Part shown: positions 23,034 through 37,100 of the stretch, piece by piece
Numbering within the stretch: the first letter of the stretch is position 1
Layout of the letters: each line of letters begins with the position of its first letter
Origin: Epiperipatus broadwayi
Taxonomy: Eukaryota > Onychophora > Udeonychophora > Euonychophora > Peripatidae
Assembly: GCA_028023455.1 (NCBI GenBank)
Contig: JAQFVV010012513.1
Span: forward strand, 1,375,001 to 1,439,000
Length of the DNA: 64,000 nucleotides
Direction of reading: 5' to 3'
The notes under the pieces: model-generated
What the model was told of the DNA's origin: nothing
What the model saw: only the letters and a program-made list of their open reading frames with translations
The model's database searches: none
Program-made: the position numbers and the translations under genes

Positions 23034-23168
23034 CAAAAAAATAAAGACTTATAAATCCAATAAATAATATAATATTTCAACCAGAGGACTGGTTTTCATC
23101 TGATGAAAACCAGTCCTCTGGTTGAAATATTATATTATTTATTGGATTTATAAGTCTTTATTTTTTTG
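23034..23168. repeat. Perfect 67-bp-arm palindrome with 1-nt spacer
   Basis: 23034-23100 is the exact reverse complement of 23102-23168, centred on T at 23101. The arms include aaccagaggactggtt. An extruded cruciform or RNA hairpin would have no loop. It lies just before the (AT)n run at 23199-23294. Confidence 0.95.
23100..23140 (+). ncRNA. Hammerhead-like core at the palindrome centre
   Basis: CUGAUGA, one extra A, AACCAG-UCCU-CUGGUU (6-bp helix II), GAAA, then UAUUAUAUU. The order and spacing of core boxes match a hammerhead, except for the extra A at the helix II junction. Helix I cannot be judged because everything upstream of CUGAUGA is the inverted copy. The minus strand reads CAGAUGA and would not be a ribozyme. 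Confidence 0.4.
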
Positions 23169-23198
23169 TTTTTATATGTATTTCCTTTGGTTAGTTTG

Positions 23199-23294
<96 letters not shown>
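23199..23294. repeat. (AT)n microsatellite
   Basis: About 48 uninterrupted AT units; poly-Ile-Tyr frames across it are artefacts. Confidence 0.98.
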
Positions 23295-23297
<3 letters not shown>

Positions 23298-23850
23298 GAC
23301 CATCTGGAGGAGCACAAGGAATTGACATACTTTGTATCTGCATTGAATAGTTACATTATATTTAAAAAAAATGAAATAGCCTTAGAATTTTAAAATTCTT
23401 TGCTGGAAATTGTTTAAAGCTTGGATATGGATCGCTTATGCAGAGTGGTTAGTGAAGTATTTAATGCCAGAGAGAGGGGTTGTTATTATAGGAAATGGTA
23501 TATTTGGGCAGGAAAATGCAAGGTTGTTTTATATTAGTGTAGTATTGGTTGAATGGTTTCAAAATCCTTATTCTTTAGTATTTATCCTTTTGTCAACAAG
23601 TAATAGCCATTTCAATTATATTTAGTTAAGATACTTTAATATTTATAGTATAGTGTATGTGCATGCATGTATGACTCTGCATCATTTTCATTTCATTTTC
23701 ATCTTTTAGCAACATTAAGCAATAGTAAATGTACAATAAAAACATTTAAATTACAGTAATTATCTTAAATAATTTAACAAATATATATTTCTTTCCAATG
23801 ATTAATAGATAGTTGAATCAATGGATCATTTTACAAATTAAACAAATTAT
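23290..23850. repeat. Diverged dispersed repeat shared with 63.17-63.84 kb
   Basis: Collinear similarity to the window's right end. atattgtgacc followed by a -ctgcattgaatag- or -tagcactgtatcag- block; later gtgcatgcatgtatg versus gtgcatgtatgtttg; later atcaatggat with flanking Ts. Divergence is high. The open frame at 23410-23625 lies inside and shows no domain. Confidence 0.4.
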
Positions 23851-26800
23851 TAATCATTTTTGTTTAATAGTTAATTAATATTCATTTTCTTTCAAGTTTG
23901 TAAAAGCTATTCTTTTTATTATTTTTTTTTGTCTTGATTTAATCAAAATGTTTTCTTTTTTCTTTTTGAAAATATTTTTTTTTGTTTTTGAATATGTAAT
24001 TAGCCTAGATAGAAGGAAGCGTGGGAGTAACCTTGTAAAAAAAAAATGACCTTTTGCTAAAGAGAGCTTTTTTTAACAAAGATCTCCAGTAGGAAAAATT
24101 TTCATATTATGTAAGGTAATGGTAGCCAGAAAACAGTGGCTCATTTTTTTTATTGTGAAAATTTAAAAAAACCAGTTGCTGAAGTCATATTGATTTTAAA
24201 AGGACTTTGGAGTAAAATTTCGAAAGAATCCTCAAGAAATTTATTATGAGACAAGTTAATTTCAGAATGCAGTTCTAAATTTTAAAAGGTACTCAGTTAC
24301 TTTACTCTCCTCAATTTAAACATTTTTTAAATAACCCTTTCATTACTATTGCTCTTTTAAAAATGTATGTTGATAACGTCCAGTCTACACTACTCCATTT
24401 AATTGTCATTTTAAACAGGAATAAATTGTATGAATATTATTGTTGTATCACTAACCAACATGTGTATTTTAATATATCTGGGAAACGCATGCAGAACTAT
24501 TTTACAGAATGTATTTTAATTCTTCACTATTTTCCTTGTTGTGTTTTTGTGAGGATGAAACATAGAATTAAGAATACACATATGTGGATAAATCATGCCA
24601 TGTTCAAATTCACCATAAAGAGATAACACTATTCATTTATCTGGTGTTTCTGGAAATAATACATATTTTAAATGAAGGAAATAAAACATGAGTTCCTTCA
24701 AATTAAGTATTTGCTGAGATCGAATAGAAGAATAGAAATTTTATAATTTTTTATTTGATTTCGAAGAATAGAAATGCGGGTAATTTCTGTTTTCTTCAAT
24801 AAAGATGGAAAATAAAACAAAATATTATTAATTGAAGAATTACTAGGGAAACACGGTATCTTAATGGACAATATTTAAGAATAAACCAGGCATATAATAA
24901 ATTATAAGTGTTAAATGCTATTCAAGAAACAAATGAGAACTCAAATGATAACCTTTAATCATTGTAAATAACTTTCATTGTAAACAACTAATGATGAATA
25001 AAAGTTTGTTTGAAATGAAATGAAGAAACTAGTAAAATAATTACATATATAATTTAGAACTACAATGGAATAAGTGAGATAATTCCTGTCCAACAGTAGT
25101 TAAGAATTTATTATGTTCTCGTCATAATAGAAGACAAAGTGATTGCTTATGTATGATACAGTAACTTAAATAACTTTGTTATGAACATTGAAGATACTGA
25201 GTCCTATTTAAGCATAATTATATTTGTTTGGTTACCCTGCAGCAGTTTATTTTAATTTAAATTCTGTTTGGAATGTGTTCCATATTGTTTCATAAGCCCG
25301 GAGCAGAGCTTTGCAAGTGAACTTTCATTTTAAGTTATAAAACAAATAACTTTTGTTTCTTTATTTTTTTTATTGCTTGTCATTATTAATTTATATTATT
25401 GATAATAGGCTTATTTATTATTATGTTTTATTGATAATTTGGGTTATTTTGATCTACAAGACCGTCTCCGAAGCGTATCCAAATGAAGAATACGCTGGTA
25501 AAAATTGATTGTGTTCAAATAGGTCTTATTGTTCTTTTATGAAGGTAAAAGAAATAATTTTTTTTTAAATATATTATTAGAGAGGTTTATATTTATTTTG
25601 TATACTTTATTATCTCAAAGTGAGAATCTTGTTCCTTTTCCAATCAACGAACGCATAACAGAAATAGTTTACTAGATATGAAAGAAAGTTCGTTCGTAAT
25701 AATTATAACCATTAAATTTTAAAAAAAGTAACCTAAAGTTTATTCTGAATTAAAAGTTATATCTTGACGCAAAATTTACTTACCATGTTGCCTGCATAGT
25801 GTGTAATTTAGAGTTAATTTTATATATATTTTTATTCGAGGGTGTGTGTCTGTTTTGCACAATTATGACATTTGTTTGATAAAGTTCAGTTTGTGAATAT
25901 TTTTAGGTATAAATTTCGGATGCTGTCATATTCTACTGAATTGAATGGATTAGTATGTTATCTGTATGTATTTATCAGCCAGCGTGTATTTATAATGTTC
26001 GATATTTAGAAGAGCTTTGAGAATGGAAAGAAATCTGATTGCGTTATAATGTTTGTAGGGATAAAAGATTTTGCTTATTTAATATATGTTTTTCCATGAG
26101 TAGAACCTAGTTTATATTATATGCATATGATTAAATGATATTTTTTGAAGTTGAGTGATGTTTTCTTAAAGCCCTGGTGATGAGGAAAAGATTTCCCATC
26201 AATAGTGTATTTAGAAGTAGATGAATTATTGTTGAAGTATGATTAAATGATGTTTAGGAAGTTATGTGACGTTTTTCTTATATTCTTGTTGATGAGGAAA
26301 GAGGTTCCCCACCAACGGTATTTAGAAGTAGATGAATTATTGTAGAAGTGTTCAGTAAGAGTTATCTGCTCCTCATGTAGATGTCCTTTATAACGTATAG
26401 TATGTATAATCATGAAAATATAGCTCTGTGTTAATTAATATGTGGTCAGATAAATTGTTAAATTATTCTTGATGTAATATTAGTGTCTTATTTTATTGAT
26501 GAATTACGACATTGTCCGAAATAAAGTAATTGTGTGATATTTTCTTAATGAATGGAGAATTTGTAGAAAAGATTATTTTCTATCATTGTTGCTTGACACA
26601 CGCACACACACGCGTAATATAAGTAATATCGCGTATATAAAGTATAGAGTTATTGAAATTAAAATGAGAAATAAATGTTTGAAATACATTACATTCATTT
26701 AAATAGAAGTATAAAGTTATTGAGATTAAAACGGGAAATAAATATTTTAAACTACAGTGTATTTATTTAAATAAGGGTTATAAATCATCAAATCATCAGA

Positions 26801-28065
26801 ATGAACATGATTTTGTTGCTATGCATGAAAGGTATTCGTAATTGAAAGTGATTATTTAGTCAATTAGAGAAAGTTGCTTGGTTGAGAGCCAAATATAATT
26901 AATTTGATTTATTTTATTAATCAATGGTAATATCCTCTCAAAAGTATTTTTTTTTTTTTTTTGTGCGTTAATAATATAACATTTTGTTTATTTAGAGTCA
27001 TGTAGATGAAACATGTAGGCAAAGCATGGCATGTGTTTGAAGTCAGAATATTTAAGTTTGTTGTTAATTTGCTTTGATAATAGGGATAATCCCAAACTGA
27101 TGCTTAAAGTTTATTCCATAATTTAAAAATCTGTAGGACAAGTAGTCCAATTGTAAATATGTTAAACCAAATTTATTTTATTGTAATAAATGATTTATTT
27201 TATTTGTTTAACATCTTAAAATTGTGTCTGGAGTTATTATTGTATACATTCGTGTTTTCCAGTTCCACATCTCCACATTTCATAAATCTATCATAAAATA
27301 GATATATTATTTTAGAGTTATAATATTAACTCTGCTGGTGTCTGACAATATTGTTTCTACTTAATCCAAACATTATAAGGAACATTTGCCACTGGATAAA
27401 CGTATTAGAAAAGTTGCTAAGTTAGTATATTTGTTAGATGATGATATGAAATTAAAATACTCTATTTCTGTCATTATCTTATCATTGAAACACAGTAGAA
27501 TATTTTAGTTAATTTGTTTCATTACATTTTTATCATACTTTAGAATTATAACTTATGGGCCAATGTAGTTTATTTAATTCAATTGTGTTTGTTAAATTCC
27601 CTGAGATCTTATTGTTTATTTCTTGATTGGCATTAAAGTAGATATTTAGATTGTGATATGCCAAGTCATAGAATTCTTTAGTATTATAATTATAGCAAGC
27701 TGATGTATGTTATATTTGGATGAAGGAAGAAATTAAGTTTAAAGTATATTTTAATACACTGTACCGATAAATATGATTCTTTATGATACAATTAATTAAT
27801 AAAAGAATTTTTTTACATCATATTTAGTGTTTGTAATATTTCTTCTTTCATTTGTTTATCATCGTATATCATATGAACTGCCTATAGCCTCCCCCTGAGC
27901 TGAGCTGAACATAAACTTAAATATAGAGTCTCAATAATAGTTTTTGTATTATATATCTTGTTATATTGTTCTATTTATTCATAGAACTGGTGCCAGGGTA
28001 TTTCGCTCATGTAATATATATGAGCAGTGTTGGGAGTGTAGGTTATAATATATATATATATATAT
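23850..28065. other. A+T-rich sequence with small tandem duplications, no gene
   Basis: Two local duplications are visible. Units at 26129-26240 and 26241-26352 (period 112; shared gattaaatgat, ttagaagtagatgaattatt). Units at about 26640-26705 and 26706-26775 (period ~66; shared tagagttattg, gaaataaat). No recognisable coding frame. Confidence 0.6.
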
Positions 28066-28067
28066 AT

Positions 28068-28345
28068 ATTGTAACGGAATGGGGTGATATGAAAGAAAAA
28101 AGGTTTGAACTGGGGTGAAGGAACATCATCATCATTCCTAGTCAATTTAATATGAAATATGAATTTATAATGTATATATAAGTATAAGATATTCAAGACA
28201 GCATGAGATCAAAATCGCTGTGATGGGATGGAGTGGAAGGAGTAAACCTGGGGTAATGGAAAAATCATCATCAACCCCAAGTCAATACAAAACCAATAAT
28301 TTACCAAAGTATATATAAGTATAAAGATATTTAATAATAAAATGA
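28068..28345. repeat. Two diverged ~150-bp tandem units
   Basis: Both units have ggaatgggg/gggatggag, then a ggggtaa/ggggtga block, catcatcatc, agtcaat, and tatatataagtataa-gatat. Similarity ends about 28345. No coding frame. Confidence 0.55.
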
Positions 28346-28349
28346 GATT

Positions 28350-29690
28350 AGAGAATTTCTGTGAACATTGAGAGATCAGTCAGCAACTAAAAATCCACCA
28401 GCTACACAATTTAGAAAATAAGTACAAGTAAATACTCAAGAGAAATAACCATACATCATCATCATCATTGATGGGAATAAACAAATCAGTACAATATCAG
28501 TACAATAAATCAACAGTCAACTTTGTGACTGGATCGGAAATGGGTCTTCTTTAGACCAGGCTAACTACTGAACCTTTGCCAGCTTGGGCAATTATTTAGA
28601 CATAACCTGGATGCACCAGCTAAGTTTCCATCCATTAAAATACACAATAATCAGAAATTGAAACAATAATACTGGGACATTTAAAACATGCTGATCATCA
28701 TCAATGCACTGGCCACTTGTACTGGCCAACTATAAACTTAACTTTTAATAAGACTAATTAAAATATAATATAGTGCATGGACTTTAAATAGTATCCTCTT
28801 TTGCACCAACCATGATAATGATTGATCATCTCTGGATGCCCCAAAGCACTAAGTACACACCCCCATTTATATATTCATCCCGTGCTCGAATCTAGCTCAG
28901 AGAACATAAGCTCTATTACTGTTTGTGACCAAGAGATGATAGAAACAATTTTTAACAATTAAATAAGTTTATTAATAACAATAAAAAACGAATTTAAATT
29001 AAGGTCTATATGGTTATACATTAAAATTAACTCTTGTACAATAAAAAAAATTATCACATTGATGATTTACATAATTACTATTCAAAATTTAAATTGTTAC
29101 ATGGACTTACATATATGTGTGCACAGATGTGTGATTTTAATAACAAAAATGATTAAAATTTACATATGTGTTATAATTGACAAGTATGCACACATACATG
29201 CATGTGTGGCTAATTTCTAAACATATTTGACTTAACCTACTATAATACATAATTAAGCTTTTAAATTATATTTTAAAGAATACAGATCCTTAAGCTAGGT
29301 TTACTAAAATGTGTACATAGAATTGCACAGATTATTTATAAATTTAACTTTGTCAAACAATAAATAATAATTTTTACATAAAATTTACATATTTAATCAA
29401 TATTTAAAAAAATCACTTTATCAAATTCTATTACAGCTTTCTTTATTCTTTTTTTTTTTTTAAAGTATAGTCAATTTTTGAGAGATTAGAAAGCTTTTTA
29501 TCAGGTTATCCCGTAACTAATTATAAATGTCTTTAATTTTAAAAATATAAATTTAAAATGTCTTCCCAAATGAATTATTTAGAAACAACTCACTTTTGTA
29601 TACACGTTTATCTGTGCTTCTCTTCGCATATGTAGACACAGCAGCATACGTATAACTACTTCTTTATTCAACTGGTGTTTCTCTTGGGCA
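28350..29690. other. No gene recognised
   Basis: About 28540-28900 is less A+T-rich (ccaggctaactactg, actggccacttgtactggcc), suggesting a repeat remnant I cannot assign. Confidence 0.45.
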
Positions 29691-30340
29691 AGTTGTTTTT
29701 TTTTTTGTCGATCCAGACAATTGTCATCATCAGGTAAAAGTACATAATTCAGGTATAGTTGGCTTTCTTCCTTCTGTAGTCAGTTCCACTTATACTTGAA
29801 TTTTGTAAGCTTCAGTTCAGCAAGCTGTTTTTCCAGAACACTTTTAAGGCTATGAATTACAAAGAATCTTGACCCTTTTTCCTCCATGTAAATTCAAACT
29901 CCATTAGTGAATTGAATAGCAGCTACTTCCTTGCATTCTTACATCCTCATAGCAGTTCTTTATATATTCTACTAGCCATATCTGCAGCTAGCATTATTGT
30001 TGTCATTCTCTGCTACAGTTACCAACTCTTCACAAAATATTTTGGCTAATTTTATAGCTAGCTCCTTTGCTAACTGCCTTTCAAACATATTAAAGCCAAA
30101 CTTTGCAATTGGTTGGCCACTGCTTAAAATATTACAACCAGACTCTTCTGGTTAACTCTTACAAAACTGTCAGCAAAAAAACTAACTGATATTTTTTTAT
30201 CAGTCCTTTATAACCTTGGTTAGGTCAGGTGACAAAAACACAGTTACTGTTTTCAATTAACTTTAATCCTTTTGAAAACAAGCTGGAAATTTCTGTCAAA
30301 GTGTAATATTCATGTTTTTACTGTAATCTTTGGAATTTGA
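29690..30340 (-). pseudogene. Decayed coding relic of unknown family
   Basis: Minus strand translations include SVLEKQLAELKLTKFKYKWN, then a stop, then LQKEESQLYLNYVLLPDDD with NCLDR. Upstream lie SGQPIAKFGFNMFERQLAKE and LAIKLAKIFCEELVTVAEND in open frame. The charged, helical, leucine-spaced pattern suggests coiled coil and is unlike the surrounding low-complexity translations. Stops and frame changes break it. I do not recognise the family; it may come from a transposon or a retrocopied host gene. Confidence 0.35.
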
Positions 30341-30599
30341 CCAAAGGTGTGATAATCATTTAGAAATTTTAATCTACAAAGATTTTTAACTAGGTAGTAG
30401 AGATGCAAATAAGTAGTAATTAAAAAAAGATACTTTATACAAGTATTAATTAAAAGATTTTAAAAAATAAATTATGCTTTTTTTTTGTTAATTTCAAAAT
30501 CAGAATTACAAATATTATTTATCAGACCTTTTTAAAAGTTTAATCCATAACAAAATTTTATTTTAAATCAGAGTTATTATTTATTATTATTTTATTTCA

Positions 30600-31358
30600 G
30601 TGAATGTAGAAAATATCTACAATAATTTTTGTCTGTGTTTATTTCTAGTTTTCCTTTCAACTTTATATATATATACACACCCACACTCACATAAGAAAAT
30701 GTCTTTGTTGAATTTTTGTTGTCGGAATAGAAGGCTTAATAATTTTAATAATGATGCTGATATTCAAAGAAGTCAATTTGCTACTGAATATGTAGAATTG
30801 GGTTATAATCATGATTTTATTAAAAAAGTGGTATTTAATAATAATGTTTATAGTTGTGATTTGGATGATAAGAATTTTGTTGGTAAGAGTGATGATTATA
30901 TGTCTTTACCATATAAAGCATCAATATATAACTTGGTTTATAGGAATAGTCATTTGTTAGGTGGAATGAAGGTGGCATGGAGGAAAGGTTCTGATTTGAA
31001 TTCATTACGTAATGGTTCAAAGCAGTCTATTGATAGTAGGTCTATTCCTGGTATTGTTTATAAAATTCCATGTAGTTGTGGTAAATTTTATGTAGGCCAG
31101 AGTAAATTTAGCCTTAATGAAAGGGTTAAGGTTCATATAAGTAGAGTTAAACATAGGTATCTTAATTCAGCTTTATATATTCATGAATTAAATACAGGTC
31201 ATAGAATATTGTTTAGCAATGCTTCGGTTATTTTTCTTGAAAAGAATGAGTTAAAAAGGAAAATAAAGGAGACTTTTATGATAAAACTCCTTGATTCTGA
31301 GACTATCAATCTTATGAAGACTTCTTTTGATATTAAGGGAAGGTGGGGTTTGAAATGA
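30600..31358 (+). CDS. Penelope-like GIY-YIG endonuclease, stand-alone C-terminal part
   Basis: The open frame reaches 252 codons, but the first ATG is at 30699 (MSLLNFCC), giving about 219 residues. The N-terminal half (RSQFATEYVELGYNHDFIKK, LLGGMKVAWRKGSDL) resembles the linker between the polymerase thumb and the nuclease of PLEs. From about residue 149 of the open frame a GIY-YIG domain follows. It has GIVYKIPCSCGKFYVGQSK (GIY and YIG boxes with the Cys pair typical of PLEs), then the Arg in SLNERVKVH, and the metal-binding Glu in KRKIKETFMI. These nucleases nick the target DNA to prime reverse transcription. The reverse transcriptase is missing, so it is a 5'-truncated copy whose remaining frame happens to be intact. 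An acceptor-like tttatttcag precedes the frame, so exonisation is possible but unproven. Confidence 0.75.
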   Translation: MNVENIYNNFCLCLFLVFLSTLYIYTHPHSHKKMSLLNFCCRNRRLNNFNNDADIQRSQFATEYVELGYNHDFIKKVVFNNNVYSCDLDDKNFVGKSDDYMSLPYKASIYNLVYRNSHLLGGMKVAWRKGSDLNSLRNGSKQSIDSRSIPGIVYKIPCSCGKFYVGQSKFSLNERVKVHISRVKHRYLNSALYIHELNTGHRILFSNASVIFLEKNELKRKIKETFMIKLLDSETINLMKTSFDIKGRWGLK

Positions 31359-31384
31359 ATTATAGGAAGGTTTGTTTGTTTGTA

Positions 31385-31620
31385 TATATATATGAAAAAC
31401 AAAATCAAGTTAAAAACTTGTTAATGCTTGTATTTATGTCAACAGATGGCGTTCTACCAAAAACATCGTCAAGCGTATTTCGTTTACATAAACGTCAGAG
31501 AAACACCGTCAAGCGTATTTCGTTTACATAAACGTCAGAGAATGCATTCTCTGACGTTTATGTAAACGAAATACGCTTGACGGTGTTTTTGGTAGAACGC
31601 CATCTGTTGACATATATATA
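31385..31620. repeat. Fold-back element family 4, copy b
   Basis: Shares the left flank and arms with copy a at 9190-9455 (gtcaacagatggcgttctac at the left; gaacgccatctgttgac at the right). The left arm holds a 40-bp direct duplication (31461-31500 and 31501-31540). Begins 27 bp after the stop of the GIY-YIG frame. Confidence 0.9.
31501..31588. repeat. Perfect 88-bp palindrome without spacer
   Basis: Exact reverse complement of itself, centred between 31544 and 31545 in atgcat. The mirrored blocks are caccgtcaagcg, atttcgtttacataaacgtc and agagaatgcattctct. Spacer-free palindromes of this length are usually unstable, which suggests recent origin or an assembly effect. Confidence 0.95.
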
Positions 31621-31884
31621 TGTTTTCCTTTAGTTTGATTTTTACTTGAGAAGGTCTATTTGTAGTAGATGAAACCATGGTTGAGTAAGGATTTTGGTAA
31701 AATTTTGGATTTAATCTAATATTGTATTGTTTTATGGTTTTGCATATATATATATATATATGCACATACACTATATTAGTGCATGCTATGTAATCCAACT
31801 GGTTACAATATATATATATATATACACAGAAAAAGAATCAGAATTAAAAACAATTCTTTTTTTATGTTGCACTTCAAGTATACA

Positions 31885-33260
<1,376 letters not shown>

Positions 33261-33261
33261 A

Positions 33262-34117
33262 AAGTACTATTTATCATTATATATATAATAAAATATCTCG
33301 ATTTAATTTTATGGAGAAAATATTATATAATCAATTATAAAATGTTTCTATAATCTTAATCAATTAGGAGATTGGTACATCCCAAACCAAATATTCATTT
33401 TATATCTACATAGGTTGTATTTAGAATATTTTTATTTAAGTAATATTTACTAAGGCTGTAACCTCAAAAATGTGCACATAAAAAGGCAATAGTAGGACAT
33501 CTACAGGTCTTAACCACAAGCATACGTTTTGGAAGAATTGTGCAGATTTTAAAGTGATAAATTATACAAAATTAAAATAAATGCTAATGAATTGTTGAAT
33601 GTAAGATATATTAGGAAAAGATATTTTACATACATTATATAAATTCACCCATAGATGGAGGGGAAAAAAATATTTAAAAAAAAGCATGAATTTTATTAGG
33701 TATATAAATAATAGTAAAAATAGTGTGTAGTAAGTTTATATTTTCGAATTCATTTCATTTTAATGCTGTTTTTAATGTTGAATCATTTATTATTGAAAAG
33801 AATGCTTTAGTGAAATCAATAAATGTAATATTATATATAAACTAACACAATTACATTAATGAATTAAAATGAGCATTGAAAAATGAAATTAATTAAATAG
33901 ACATTTGTATACTAACATGTGATCTTTTTGAATATGTTTAAATCTATTTGCATTACATTCACTTATTTGTAATGGAACGTTTTTGCTTTGATAGTGTTTT
34001 TTTATTTTACTATAAAAATGATTTGAAGAAAAGAAGAATATTTTATAAATATTCAGTTGATTTATTAATAAACTATATAATTGTGTTAATATATATATAT
34101 ATATATAACACATATTA

Positions 34118-34151
<34 letters not shown>

Positions 34152-34157
34152 ATATAT
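33262..34157. other. A+T-rich sequence without genes
   Basis: Ends in three short (AT)n islands at about 34089-34157 just before the LINE. Confidence 0.55.
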
Positions 34158-34158
34158 G

Positions 34159-37100
34159 GGCTGCAGAAAGGAGTTTTGCTATTAACTGAAAGGAGACCCT
34201 TTGATTCCTCTTTGAGGCCTTAAAGGAACCGAGCAGGGCAAATTCCTAATGTCCATTCCATACGTTCTTGTCATTGCAGCTGTTATTACTATGTGATTAT
34301 TCATATAGTATATGAACATGGATGGGCTGCTCACCAACACAGATTAGCCAGCGTGGTGAGTTTATTGGCTTTTTACTTCTAAGTTTAAGATCAAGAAACA
34401 CCATGGTCTTTCTTCTCAGTGCCTGATAAGGCAGAATGAATGTTTGTGTAAATGATAAATATTTTCCCAATACATATATACAATTATGACAGACAAAAAT
34501 AAAGCATGGCCCTTATTCCCAGGAGGCTGTAAAGTCACCAACCAAGGCAGCGGTTGGTGGTCGAAGGCGGACGGTGCTAAGAATCCCCTGATTGTGGACC
34601 CAGGGGGCCATTTGATGATGACATTTTATTTAGGTACTTACAACTGCAGATCACTTTCAAGTGAAGGAAGATTGCAAGAATTAGAAGAAGAACTCTCTTA
34701 TATTAAATGGGACATTATTGGACTTTGTGAAGTTAGAAGAAAAGGTGAGGAGACAATTGATTTAAAAAGTGGACATATACTCTATTATAAAGGCACAAAT
34801 ATTGGAAATACAAGTGGAGTAGGATTCACTATAAATAAAAAGTGGAAGAACAATATTGTGGAGATTGATGGTGTATCGGAAAGAGTGGCAAGATTAGTTA
34901 TACAACTTAAAAGCAAATACCAAATGCAGATAATTCAGGTTTATGCCCCAATAAGTTCTCATAGTGATGAAGTAGTAAAAGATTTTTATATGGATGTACA
35001 AAAGGCTTTTGATCAGAGTAAACACCATTTTAAAATTGTTATGGAAGACTTTAATGCTAGAATTGGTAGACAAATGAAAGATGAAATTGCTGTAGGTAAT
35101 TTTGGTTATGGTAATAGAAATGAGAGAGGACATAGACTTGTGGAGTTTGCAGAAAAAGAAAAACTTTATATTATGAATTCATTTTTTGAGAAAAATGTTA
35201 AAAGGAAATGGACATGAAAGCATCCAAATGAAGGTACAGCAGAATTGGATTATATTTTGACTAACAGGAAATACATATTTCAAGATTGTAATGTTCTTAA
35301 TAAATTTAACACAGGAAGTGATGATTGATTAGTAAGGTCTAAGATACATGTTAATGTAAAACTAGAGAAACAAAAATTATTAAGAAAAACAATATTTACA
35401 GTTGATACTCCTAATCTTCAGAAACATTCTAATGAATTTAAATTAGACCTTACAAATCGGTTTCAAGTATTAGTAGATTTTGAACATGATTCAGATTTGA
35501 ATGCAATTAATATGAAAATAACTGATACACTTTTGAAAACTGCAACAAAGATAGCTGGTAGAAAGAAACAGCAATTGACCAATAAAATTTCTACTGAGAC
35601 TAGAAAATTTATGAAGAAAAGAAGGAATATGAAGATATACAAAAATGATGCATTAAAAAGAATTGAATATCTCGAATTTTGTAAAATGGTGCGGAAAAGA
35701 GTTGAAAATGATATAAGAAAGTATAACTGTGAACTAGCAAGGAAAGCTGTAGAAGAAAATAAAAGTCTTAAGAATGTAAAACAACATTTTGGTATTGGTA
35801 GAAAATTTATATCTGCAATAAGAAAAAAAGATGGAATTATTACTAAAAGGAGAGATGACATCATGAAATTGGTAGAAGATTTTTATCAAGAATTATATAG
35901 TAATAAAGAACAAGTACCTCCTATATCTATTACATCTTCCAAATTGCCCAGAATTTTAAATGAAGAAGTGAGACATGCAATTAAATGTATAAAGAAAGAA
36001 AAGGCTCCAGGTAATGATGGAATTATAATTGATATATTAAAAGAAGCGGGTGAAGAAATAGAAATTTTTTTAGCAAAGTTATATACCAAATGTCTAAATG
36101 ATAAAGATGTAACAGATGATTGGAAGAATGCAGTATTAATATTAATATTTAAAAAAGGTGATAAAGAAGATATTAGAAATTACAGACCTATCAGCCTTTT
36201 ATCAGTTTTATATAAAATTTTTACCAAGATAATTACTACTCGTCTACAGAGAACATTAGATTTCCACCAACCAAGAGAACAAGCCGGATTTAAAAGTGGT
36301 TTTAGTACAGTAGATCATATCCAGGTATTGAGAGAAGTTATAGAAAGGACAAATGAATATGAGTTGCCATTATGCTTAGGATTTGTAGATTATGAAAAGG
36401 CATTTGATTCTATAAACATTTCTTCAGTGATTAAAGCATTAGATCATCAAGGTATAGATCCAGGATATTGTCATATTTTAAAGAATATTTATAAAAATGC
36501 AACAGCAGCAATTAGATTACATAATGACACTGGAAAAGTCAACATTGAGAAAGGTGTAAGACAAGGTGACTCCATATCTCCAAAACTCTTTACAGCAGTG
36601 CTGCAAGAAGTATTTTGTGGATTAAAATGGGAAACTAAAGGAGCGAAAGTAAATGGTGATTATTTAAGTCATTTAGATTTCGCAGATGATGTAGTTGTTT
36701 TTGCAAATAATGCTTCAGATCTGCAGGAAATGTTACAGGAATTATTAGATGAAAGTAGGAAAGTAGGAGTAAAGATAAATGTTAAAAAGACTAAAGTAAT
36801 GTTTAATCGATTTGCTCAAAATATGAAAATAAAGATTGATTATGAAGAATTAGAAGAAGTTAACAGTTACAAATACCTTGGTCAGATTATTAATACAGAT
36901 GGAAATATAATGAAGGAAATTAATCATAGAATTAAACTTGGTTGGAGTGCTTTTGGTAGAAATAACTTGATACTAAAAGGAAATATGCCTATGTGTTTGA
37001 AAAGGAAGGTTTTTAACAAATGTGTTTTACCAGTTCTTACTTATGGATCTGAGACTTGGACACTTAATAGAAGAGCAATTCAGAGACTTCAGACCACTCA

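Noticed and set aside
23410-23625. 71-codon frame with membrane-like composition
   Set aside because: Lies inside a dispersed repeat also seen at 63 kb, where the frame is not conserved.
29722-29745. CUGAUGAUGACAAUUGUC on the minus strand
   Set aside because: Looks like a hammerhead start, but GAAA reads GACA, the stem does not close correctly, and the sequence fits a broken coding frame (LPDDDNCLDR).
31437-31612. gaaacaccgtc within the family 4 palindrome as hammerhead helix III
   Set aside because: No CUGANGA on either strand in this element, so the resemblance is limited to GAAAC...GUC.
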